Source: Marinilabilia sp. UBA5340 (GTDB lineage: Bacteria > Bacteroidota > Bacteroidia > Bacteroidales > Marinilabiliaceae). From it: DNA of 28,500 nt. Where the stretch lies: NCBI GenBank assembly GCA_002411085.1, contig DHQK01000258.1:5861-34360 (forward strand), in the 5' to 3' direction. Positions 21,978 to 28,500 of this stretch are shown one piece after another. The notes below the pieces were generated by a model. It searched no databases and was not told the DNA's origin. It saw nothing but the letters and a program-made list of their open reading frames with translations. The position numbers were made by a program, and so were the translations under genes. Each line of letters starts with the position of its first letter. The stretch's first letter is position 1.

Positions 21978-24458
21978 ATGAGAATCTTTTTTGTATGGCT
22001 ATTGTTTTTAGGTGCAATTTGTGTTCCCGGGGCTGCACAGGAAAACCCCAAAATAGATGCTGAGCAGGTTTTGAAAGGTATTCCGGCAGTTGACCATGAG
22101 TATTATCTGGATAACCTGGATCAGGGAGAGCGGTTTTATCGTTCCGGATATTACGAAGGAAGTTACCGTGCTTTTCTTGAGATTTATGAAAAAAATTCCC
22201 AGATAGCAACGCTGAACTACAAGCTGGGTGTAAGTGCTTTGTTTGGTGAGTATCCTCAAGAGGCAGCTGCATTTCTATTGGAGAGTTTACCGTCGGTAGC
22301 TGACGATTATTATCTTTTGCTGGGATATGCCTATCGTTCGGCAATGGATTATTCCAGAGCGCGCGAAGCTTTTAAGCAATACAATCAATCTCTTTCGTCA
22401 TGGGAGCAATCTCAATTCAGACCTGTCTACAATCAGTTGCTTAATGAATGCGAGTATGGAAGTGCCAATTCTGCGGACTCAGTGCCTGCATTTGTTATCA
22501 ATATGGGGCCGGCCGTGAATAGCTATTACGATGAATATGCTGCTGTGGAGAACGCCCGGCATGAACGAATCTTTTTTGTGTCCCGTCGACCCGATCAGCT
22601 GCCTGATATTCCTGTGGGACGCGATATTTTTGAAGAGCGGATTCTTGAGGCTTCTTATTCTGATGGAGTTGCTGCTGAGGGTATTGAGATTGGTCGTTTG
22701 AATTCACGCTTTAATTCAGGTGTTTCCGGTATTTCTGCTGATGAAGATTTTTTGTTTGTTTATAGGGGCAAGAAACGCGGTGGGCAAATCGGTGTGGCAG
22801 ATATTTCCGGTCAAAAAGTTAAAAAACCGGATAATATCAGTGCCAAAATAGATCATAAAGTTTTTAAGGAAACTACTTTTGCCGAAGCTGAGGATGGAAC
22901 TGTATTCTTCGTATCGGATCGCAAGGGAGGCCTGGGAGGAAAAGATATCTGGACTGCCCGCCGTAAAAGAAACGGGAGTTTCACCAAACCTCAAAATATG
23001 GGAGATGTCATCAACACTCCTTTTGATGAAGAGGCGGTTTATGTATCTCCCGATGGACAAACTCTCTGTTTTGCATCCGAAGGACATCCCGGTTTTGGCG
23101 GTTTTGATGTTTTTAAAACTGAAAGAAACAGAGACGGTGAATGGATGCAACCTGTTAATGCCGGTCAACCGGTCAATAGCCCCTTTGATGATCTCTTCTT
23201 TTTTCCAACGGCCGATTCTCTGGTAGCCTTTATTGCTACCTCACGCCCCGGGGGATATGGGGGGCTCGATCTTTACAAAATTCGAAAGGATATCCGGATT
23301 CCCTTTAGTATTGCCGGGGAAGTCATTGATAGAGCTTCCGGTTCTGCTTTGTACGCTCAGCTTTCGCTGGTAGACACACTAAAGCGGCAACAGGTCTTAA
23401 CAGCCTGGACAGATTCGGTTACCGGTGAATATCTGATATCGCTGGAAGACACCGCGAATTATGTATTACAAGCCAGCGCTCAAGGGTATAAAATGGAGAT
23501 CGCAGGTATCCGGAAAGCCCAAAGCAGAAATGCAGCAATCTCGCTGGATTTTCAACTTGAAAAGCTAAAATATCCTTACACCCTCAGCGGCATCGTTTAT
23601 GATAAAGATACAGAGGAGCCGGTGCAGGCCGAGATAGTGTTTAAACCAATAGACAGGGATTCTGTATCCCACCGGATTTTCTCAGATCAGGAGAGTGGCC
23701 GGTATTCTATAACTTTTGCTGATAAGTTTGATTTGATGATGAGTGTCTCTTCTAAAGATTATTATGTGTCATCATCTCAATTGATGCTTAAGAATACTGC
23801 CGGTGATTCTGAAACCAAAGATATTCCTCTTGAGAAAAGTGTGATTACCTATACGCTTTCTGGAAAAGTAATTGAAGAAAATACAAATAAGGCAGTTCCT
23901 GCAGAGTTGGCTGTTTTTGAACCGGGAGCGGAAGTTCCCTTTCATACTGCTTATGCCGATTCTGCCACCGGAAAATATTCCATTGCGGTCTATAAGGAAG
24001 GTCCTTTCCTGGTGGAGGTGAATGCTGATGGGTATTTCTTCAATAACCTGCCGGTGCAGTTTGACCCGGATACGACCCTGCAAGTGGTCAATATTGAGTT
24101 GAAGCCGATGAATAAAGGAGCCCGAATTGTTGCGGAAGATATCCTCTTTACCAGTGGTAAAGCCACCTTGAGGGCAGAGTCGTATCCCGAACTGAATCGT
24201 CTCGCACGATTGCTTAAAGAAAATCCGTCTGTGAGAATTGAAGTTTCTGGTCATACCGATAACACCGGATCTGCAAATCTTAACAAGAAATTGTCGAAGG
24301 CACGTGCCTTGTCGGTGAAACGCTACCTGGAATCACAGGAATTAAGCCCTGGTCGAATTGAATATGAGGGTTATGGTTTTTCGCAGCCCATTGCTCCCAA
24401 CAGTACCCCTGAAGGGCGGGCTCAAAACCGCAGAGTAGAGATTAAAGTCATTGAATAA
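21978..24458 (+). CDS. PorE-like OmpA-family protein: TPR, PD40 propeller, three CRD repeats, OmpA_C
   Basis: The frame is open from 21903, but the signal peptide (MRIFFVWLLFLGAICVPGAAQ, cleavage after A20) starts at the ATG at 21978, leaving 826 residues. Domains in order are a TPR-type helical region (about 40-150), a PD40 beta-propeller (about 180-440, with FFVSDRKGGLGGKDIWTA, YVSPDGQTLCFASEGHPGF and ATSRPGGYGGLDLYKI), three carboxypeptidase-regulatory-like beta sandwiches starting near 443, 534 and 625, and a C-terminal OmpA_C domain (about 715-826) whose VSGHTDNTGSANLNKKLSKA (D761, R776) binds peptidoglycan. TPR/propeller/CRD/OmpA_C is the PorE architecture of the type IX secretion system. 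PorE has one CRD; this has three. PorE is a lipoprotein, but here the single signal-region Cys is not in a good lipobox. It heads a three-gene operon. Confidence 0.85.
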   Translation: MRIFFVWLLFLGAICVPGAAQENPKIDAEQVLKGIPAVDHEYYLDNLDQGERFYRSGYYEGSYRAFLEIYEKNSQIATLNYKLGVSALFGEYPQEAAAFLLESLPSVADDYYLLLGYAYRSAMDYSRAREAFKQYNQSLSSWEQSQFRPVYNQLLNECEYGSANSADSVPAFVINMGPAVNSYYDEYAAVENARHERIFFVSRRPDQLPDIPVGRDIFEERILEASYSDGVAAEGIEIGRLNSRFNSGVSGISADEDFLFVYRGKKRGGQIGVADISGQKVKKPDNISAKIDHKVFKETTFAEAEDGTVFFVSDRKGGLGGKDIWTARRKRNGSFTKPQNMGDVINTPFDEEAVYVSPDGQTLCFASEGHPGFGGFDVFKTERNRDGEWMQPVNAGQPVNSPFDDLFFFPTADSLVAFIATSRPGGYGGLDLYKIRKDIRIPFSIAGEVIDRASGSALYAQLSLVDTLKRQQVLTAWTDSVTGEYLISLEDTANYVLQASAQGYKMEIAGIRKAQSRNAAISLDFQLEKLKYPYTLSGIVYDKDTEEPVQAEIVFKPIDRDSVSHRIFSDQESGRYSITFADKFDLMMSVSSKDYYVSSSQLMLKNTAGDSETKDIPLEKSVITYTLSGKVIEENTNKAVPAELAVFEPGAEVPFHTAYADSATGKYSIAVYKEGPFLVEVNADGYFFNNLPVQFDPDTTLQVVNIELKPMNKGARIVAEDILFTSGKATLRAESYPELNRLARLLKENPSVRIEVSGHTDNTGSANLNKKLSKARALSVKRYLESQELSPGRIEYEGYGFSQPIAPNSTPEGRAQNRRVEIKVIE

Positions 24459-24489
24459 ATCATTTTGTGAAGACGATAATTTTGGAGTT

Positions 24490-26118
24490 ATGAAGATTAC
24501 AACTTTAATGAAAATATCAGTGCTGGCTTTTTCCGTATTATTGGCAAGTTGCCAGGACAATGATATAACGGTTGTTACCGATACGGCCAACGATAACCGG
24601 TTGATAGAAATTGCTGCTCCGGCGGGAGATATCACCTATAAAGTTTCAGATCTTTTGGAGGATCTGGACAATGAATATGTATTTGTGGGTGAAGATGGTC
24701 TTGTAAATGTACAGTACTCACAGGATGTGAATATCGATTGGGAGTCACTGGTTAATCTGCGGGATTATTCCGATACATGGAATTATGCTCCCCTTGGAAA
24801 TATCGGGGCCCCTGTGATAGATACCGATGTTACTGTTGAGTTTACCGAAAAAGTTCAACTGAATCACCGCGATGATGTGCGGTACGACAGTCTGACTATG
24901 ACCGGAGGACAACTGATGGCTTACCTGATGGTTCCTCCCGGAACCGAAGGAAATATCACCGTCACCATTCCTGAAATAACGCAGAATGGTTCCCCTTTTC
25001 GTTACACTTTTTATGCCTATGGTGAAGGCCGTTATTTTCAGATCGACGAAGAGCTTGCTGGTAAGTATGTGAAGCCTTCTCAAGGCATTGATTCCAGTTA
25101 TATTTCCGTCGTTACTACCATGGAACTCCAATCGGTTGCTGTAGATGCCGTTTCTTTTGATTTTTCTCTTACCAATATGCAGCCCGGAATTACCTTCGGA
25201 TATTTTGGACAGCAGCAATCCTCACGACCCAATGAGCAATTGACGCTCGATGTTTTTGATGAATTGGATATTGTGGATGAAATTGAAGTGTTTGATTTTT
25301 CCATAAACCTGGAAGTAATAAGTGAAATCGGCGTTCCCTTCAATGTGATTGCTCAGGATTTGCAGTTTTATGATGAACAGGATCAATTGATTGATGTATT
25401 GGATGTGGGTGGTAGCCAGGAAATTAATCTGACACTTGATCCGGCTGTGTATGCAGATCCTATTGAGGCCAGCCAGACCAGTTTTCAAGTGAGCAGAGCA
25501 AATTCAGACAATATTGTGGAAATTGGAAATAGTTATCCACGCAAAGTGGTTTTCGATGTTACTTCTTTCTCTAATCCGGAAGGAGAGACAGATGTTTCCA
25601 ATTTTATGGGATCTTCGAATACCCTTCAGGGAAGAATGAATGTGGTGATGCCGGTCTGGTTTAATACATCAAAAGAATATGCCCGGACAGATACGATTGA
25701 TTTTGATCTGAACGATATACTGGACGACAATGATGATGATGCCAGGGAGCTGGAAACCTTTACCGTATGGTTCGATTTTTACAGCAAAATTCCGCTCGAC
25801 ATTTCGGCCAGAGCCTGGGTGGTTGATGGCAACGGCAATCCGATTGACTTTCTTTTGGGTGATGGTGAAAATTCTCTGGAAGTAATAAGAGCAGGTGTCC
25901 CAGACAACAATGGATATGTCTCTGAGGCCACCCACACCGATTTTTCTATTGCAATAGACGGAGATCAGATCAATGAGTTTCTTGATCGTAATGCCATGGA
26001 GATTATTATAGAGACTAAATTTAATACCGGTGAAAATCAATTTGTCAAGATTTATGACGATATGAGTTTTGACGCAGAGGTCTCCTTCGAAGGTATAGGT
26101 AGAATTCCTTCATTATAG
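24490..26118 (+). CDS. Putative surface lipoprotein of unknown function
   Basis: The frame is open from a TTG at 24451 but the ATG at 24490 places MKITTLMKISVLAFSVLLAS before the lipobox L18-A19-S20-C21, so a 542-residue lipoprotein is assigned (M7 at 24508 is an alternative). The residues after the cysteine are QDND, acidic at +3 and +5; similar acidic tracts after the acylated Cys direct Bacteroidota lipoproteins to the cell surface, so surface exposure is inferred. The rest is almost wholly beta-prone and acidic, with an asparagine/aspartate-rich stretch (DLNDILDDNDDDAREL). No family is recognised. It follows the OmpA-type gene by 31 bp and precedes the barrel gene by 43 bp, so the three are probably cotranscribed. 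Confidence 0.8.
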   Translation: MKITTLMKISVLAFSVLLASCQDNDITVVTDTANDNRLIEIAAPAGDITYKVSDLLEDLDNEYVFVGEDGLVNVQYSQDVNIDWESLVNLRDYSDTWNYAPLGNIGAPVIDTDVTVEFTEKVQLNHRDDVRYDSLTMTGGQLMAYLMVPPGTEGNITVTIPEITQNGSPFRYTFYAYGEGRYFQIDEELAGKYVKPSQGIDSSYISVVTTMELQSVAVDAVSFDFSLTNMQPGITFGYFGQQQSSRPNEQLTLDVFDELDIVDEIEVFDFSINLEVISEIGVPFNVIAQDLQFYDEQDQLIDVLDVGGSQEINLTLDPAVYADPIEASQTSFQVSRANSDNIVEIGNSYPRKVVFDVTSFSNPEGETDVSNFMGSSNTLQGRMNVVMPVWFNTSKEYARTDTIDFDLNDILDDNDDDARELETFTVWFDFYSKIPLDISARAWVVDGNGNPIDFLLGDGENSLEVIRAGVPDNNGYVSEATHTDFSIAIDGDQINEFLDRNAMEIIIETKFNTGENQFVKIYDDMSFDAEVSFEGIGRIPSL

Positions 26119-26161
26119 GAGATTTGGAAAACAATTTTGAAATCAAAAAACCCGATATCAG

Positions 26162-27595
26162 ATGAATATTAAAATATATATCGCCACGGTTTCCATTGCT
26201 TTTTTGTCAATATTTGGGGCGGTGGCCCAAAATCCCATGGGCCTCTATTTTATGGAGACAATACCGCAATCATCGCAAATTAATCCTGCTATGCAGCCCC
26301 GGGCCAACGGCTTTTTTGCACTGCCATCCACCAACCTGCTTTTCCAGAGCGATATGGCATTTAACGATGCTTTTCAGGAGGTTGGCAATGAGTGGGTGAC
26401 TCCTTTGAGTGAGCGATTCAATTACGGTGATCTCTACAACGTTATTGGCAAAGCAGCCAATATTAATGCTTATCAGACGGTGGATCTTCTGGGTGCCGGT
26501 TTTCGTTCCGGGCGGGATTATTTCACAGTAACCCTTTCGGTAAAAAATGTCATTCAGGCGGGTATCCCTTCCGATCTTTTTAAGATTGCAGAATTGGGCT
26601 TCCCCGATGGAGAAAGCTTTGATTTCTCTGCTTTGCGCATCAAAGAAGCTGCTTATCATGAATTGGCTTTAGGTTACAGTCGCGAATGGAACGATCAGTG
26701 GACTTTTGGTGCCAAGCTGAAACCTTTGTTTGGGATTATGGGCGGAGTTACTGATATCAACAAGTTTCAGCTCAATACCAGTCGCCAGCAATGGGATATG
26801 ATTGTGGGTGGAACCATTTATACCTCAGGCCCATTAGAAGTGGAAGAGAGTACAACACCAGGCGACTTCCCCGAATCGGTGGAAGGAAAAGACCTTGAAG
26901 ACGATGAGGTTTCCGACTATTTTTCTTCGTTCAACAACGGAGGGCTGGCTTTTGATTTTGGTGCTGTTTATGAGTTGAATGAAGACTGGACATTTTCTGC
27001 TGCCCTCAACAATCTGGGCTGGGTGAAATACAAAAACGAACTGAACAGCTTGTCATTTAACGGGACTTACTCGTTTGATGGCATCAGTACCAATGGAACA
27101 GATGAAGAAGATCTGGAACAGGCATTCGAGGACATTGGTGATTCTCTCAAAACGGTGATTGATTACGATGTGTCCCATGACAAATTCAGTATACCGCTGA
27201 CGCCCTCTTTTTACATGGGGGCTTCTTACCGGATGAGTCCTTCGGTCACTTTCGGTTTTTTGTCTCGCAGCGTGATGCAAAAACACAATTTCCGTCAGGA
27301 TTTCAGCCTTTCAGCCAACCTGCAACCTTATAGTTTTGTGGCGTTGAACCTTAATTACAGCAAGCGCATCAAGGGAAGCAGCGGATTGGGAACTGTCGTG
27401 ACGTTCCTGGCCGGGCCTCTGCAGATGTACCTGGCAGCCGATTATATTCCCATGCGCTATGCTGAGGTGAGTTTTGATGACGGCGATTCTTTTCCTATGA
27501 TGCATCGCCAGAAAGATCTGAGTTTTCGTTTCGGGTTGAATCTTATTTTTGGACGTCATGGCTTCAGGGATGAACCAATGTTGTCGGCCAGATAA
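26162..27595 (+). CDS. DUF5723-family outer-membrane beta-barrel protein
   Basis: A 477-residue exported protein with a signal peptide (MNIKIYIATVSIAFLSIFGAVAQ, cleavage after A22) and a short mature leader, NPMGLYFMETIPQSSQINPA. Alternating hydrophobic and polar strands run to the end, as in outer-membrane barrels (DYFTVTLSVKN, AYHELALGYSREWNDQWTFG, WTFSAALNNLGWVKYKNEL, PSFYMGASYRMSPSVTFG, SFVALNLNYSKRIK, RFGLNLIFGRHGF). The final strand is followed by a short tail, FRDEPMLSAR. The opening pattern is that of DUF5723/PorV-like proteins, where NPA marks the first turn. It may act as the outer-membrane partner of the upstream OmpA protein and lipoprotein (inference). No transport or enzyme role can be read from the sequence. 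Confidence 0.8.
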   Translation: MNIKIYIATVSIAFLSIFGAVAQNPMGLYFMETIPQSSQINPAMQPRANGFFALPSTNLLFQSDMAFNDAFQEVGNEWVTPLSERFNYGDLYNVIGKAANINAYQTVDLLGAGFRSGRDYFTVTLSVKNVIQAGIPSDLFKIAELGFPDGESFDFSALRIKEAAYHELALGYSREWNDQWTFGAKLKPLFGIMGGVTDINKFQLNTSRQQWDMIVGGTIYTSGPLEVEESTTPGDFPESVEGKDLEDDEVSDYFSSFNNGGLAFDFGAVYELNEDWTFSAALNNLGWVKYKNELNSLSFNGTYSFDGISTNGTDEEDLEQAFEDIGDSLKTVIDYDVSHDKFSIPLTPSFYMGASYRMSPSVTFGFLSRSVMQKHNFRQDFSLSANLQPYSFVALNLNYSKRIKGSSGLGTVVTFLAGPLQMYLAADYIPMRYAEVSFDDGDSFPMMHRQKDLSFRFGLNLIFGRHGFRDEPMLSAR

Positions 27596-27678
27596 TAGAA
27601 TGATCTGATTTTAGTCGTTGAAATTGAAATTTTTAGGGTGTTGTATTGAAGTGCTTGCTTTAAGAATCGCTCTGAAAG

Positions 27679-27747
27679 AGAAAACCCCGGTGAATCCTTA
27701 TTTGGTCCCACAGGTGGAACAAAAAACAGGAATCACCGGGGTTTTCT
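27679..27747. terminator. Bidirectional terminator between the barrel gene and dodecin
   Basis: AGAAAACCCCGGTGAATCC (27679-27697) pairs with GGAATCACCGGGGTTTTCT (27729-27747) with one mismatch across a 31-nt loop. T-rich tracts follow the stem on both strands (TTTTCTTTT on plus, CTCTTT on minus). It sits exactly in the convergent gap and would serve both the barrel gene (+) and dodecin (-). Confidence 0.75.
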
Positions 27748-27767
27748 TTTTTGTCGATAATTCGATT

Positions 27768-27968
27768 TTATTCGATCTCAAAAGAGATCTTGGCATTCAC
27801 CGCGTAGGAAACAATTTTATTGTTTTCCACATTGGCGTTCATGTTTTCTAAGTATACCGATTTGATGTTCTTAACTGTTTTGGATGCTTCTGCCACGGCA
27901 TTTTGCGTAGCTTCCGTAAACCCTTTGTCTGAAGTCGCAATTACTTCAATTACTTTTACCATCTTCAT
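27768..27968 (-). CDS. Dodecin family protein
   Basis: A 66-residue protein with the whole dodecin pattern: MVKVIEVIATSDKGFTEATQ, NAVAEASKTVKNIKSVYLEN, then VENNKIVSYAVNAKISFEIE. Dodecins form hollow dodecamers, and many store riboflavin or FMN between stacked tryptophans. Here the position of that tryptophan (after TVKNIK, S37-V38-Y39) has no Trp, and there is none elsewhere in the chain. In that respect it resembles the Trp-less M. tuberculosis dodecin Rv0379, so flavin storage by the classic aromatic tetrad is doubtful. The start could be the first or third residue. It is convergent with the barrel gene and lies downstream of the ferredoxin gene, 179 bp away. Confidence 0.93.
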   Translation of the reverse strand: MKMVKVIEVIATSDKGFTEATQNAVAEASKTVKNIKSVYLENMNANVENNKIVSYAVNAKISFEIE

Positions 27969-28147
27969 AGTACTAACTTTTTTAAGTTCTACAATTATTA
28001 ATTCTCTCCAAATCCCTTATGATTTAATAGTTGTAATACTTTATTTTGCTCTTGATTATTCTCTCTGGGAATTAATTGTTGTTTCTGCTTCTTTTGTGTT
28101 TAAGGGATTTTTAACAGGTTATTATGAATGTGTCATCAATGACAACT

Positions 28148-28345
28148 TTATGTCTCTTCGTATTGAATGACTTCTACAGGACAACTCTCGGCTGCTTCGA
28201 TGATGTCCTCCGCGTAATCGTCAAAATTCACCCCTTCTTTTACGATGGCTACGTCGTCCGGCAGGTCGAATACTTCCGGGCAAATGTCCACACACAGGTT
28301 ACAGGCGGTACAACCTTCTTCCATCCAAACTTTTTTAATTGCCAT
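28148..28345 (-). CDS. 4Fe-4S single-cluster ferredoxin
   Basis: A 65-residue electron carrier. GCTACNLCVDICPEVFDLPD provides C12, C15 and C18 (CxxCxxC) and SCPVEVI provides C55, together binding one [4Fe-4S] cluster. The middle segment DDVAIVKEGVNFDDYAEDII replaces the second cluster of clostridial two-cluster ferredoxins. C22 (CPE) has no cluster partner and is likely free or in a disulfide. Partner enzymes cannot be told. It has a sigma70-like promoter upstream and runs in the same direction as dodecin. Confidence 0.94.
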   Translation of the reverse strand: MAIKKVWMEEGCTACNLCVDICPEVFDLPDDVAIVKEGVNFDDYAEDIIEAAESCPVEVIQYEET

Positions 28346-28410
28346 AACTTTCCGTTTTTTAGTTTGTGTAATATTTCGTTGTTATACTCAGCTGCAATTT
28401 ATGACCATTT

Positions 28411-28439
28411 AATATACAAACAGAAGCAGGCAAAGTCAA
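28411..28439 (-). promoter_or_regulatory. Sigma70-like promoter upstream of the ferredoxin gene
   Basis: On the minus strand TTGACT (28439-28434) and TATATT (28416-28411) lie exactly 17 bp apart, a near-consensus E. coli-style promoter, with about 65 nt from the -10 to the ATG. The primary sigma factor of Bacteroidota normally prefers TTTG/TAnnTTTG, and no such element is seen here. Functionality is uncertain. Confidence 0.35.
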
Positions 28440-28500
28440 GTTTTTCAATGGTTTGTGTATCTTGTCACTGTTCCCCCTGCTATTTGGGATGGGACGATTG

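Noticed and set aside
24451..24489. Upstream TTG start for the lipoprotein, overlapping the previous gene
   Set aside because: It would put polar residues before the lipoprotein signal; the ATG at 24490 gives a standard one.
27618..27851. 77-codon plus-strand frame after the barrel gene
   Set aside because: It runs straight through the bidirectional terminator and into the antisense of dodecin; it is a shadow.
27820..28170. 116-codon hydrophobic plus-strand frame across the dodecin-ferredoxin gap
   Set aside because: It is antisense to dodecin at one end and to the ferredoxin end at the other, with no family match; the hydrophobicity comes from T-rich DNA.
1..28500. tRNA, rRNA, CRISPR array, prophage or integrated element with att sites
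   Set aside because: Read for these on both strands; no cloverleaf-like segment, repeat-spacer series, integrase, transposase or phage structural gene was seen.

Overview
The window is chromosomal DNA of a Bacteroidota bacterium. Evidence for this is the repeated TAnnTTTG-type -7 promoter elements, weak Shine-Dalgarno sequences, a type IX secretion (T9SS) C-terminal sorting domain, the conserved order ftsX-DUF3098-uppP-truB-queA, a DUF5723 outer-membrane barrel and a PorE-like OmpA protein. A marine or anaerobic Marinilabiliales-like member is plausible, but that is a guess from protein flavour. No rRNA, tRNA, CRISPR array, prophage or intact insertion sequence was seen.

Layout. 1-287 (-) is the 5' part of a polyprenyl diphosphate synthase. 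601-4425 (+) holds an ArsR-type regulator, QueD and a complete DNA polymerase I. 4426-5226 is a decayed stretch: a 96-bp inverted-repeat-bounded element and the 3' remnant of a secreted leucine-rich-repeat protein with a T9SS tail. 5227-6740 (+) is an ECF sigma factor with a translationally coupled membrane anti-sigma candidate behind an ECF-type promoter. 6753-7694 (-) is a radical SAM protein with a C-terminal winged helix. 8075-12179 (+) is the envelope/tRNA cluster ftsX, DUF3098, uppP, truB, queA. 12298-16358 (+) carries a tandem universal stress protein, phosphofructokinase, an Fe-S APS/PAPS reductase, a GT2 glycosyltransferase and acylphosphatase. 16485-16790 (-) is a YciI-like protein. 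16920-21366 (+) carries a large YfhO-family membrane protein and an S41 processing protease. 21978-27595 (+) is a three-gene envelope operon: a PorE-like TPR/propeller/triple-CRD/OmpA protein, a surface-type lipoprotein and a DUF5723 barrel. 27768-28345 (-) holds a dodecin and a ferredoxin.

How genes work together. FtsX, UppP, the DUF3098 protein, YfhO, GT2, S41 protease and the OmpA operon all serve the envelope. QueD and QueA are two separate steps of queuosine synthesis and TruB is a further tRNA-modification enzyme. The ECF sigma/anti-sigma pair is a self-contained signalling module. The best candidate for an undescribed system is the 21978-27595 operon. It combines a periplasmic peptidoglycan-binding scaffold, a lipoprotein with an acidic export-like N-terminus and an outer-membrane barrel, and so resembles a PorE/PorP-type envelope module with a different barrel family.
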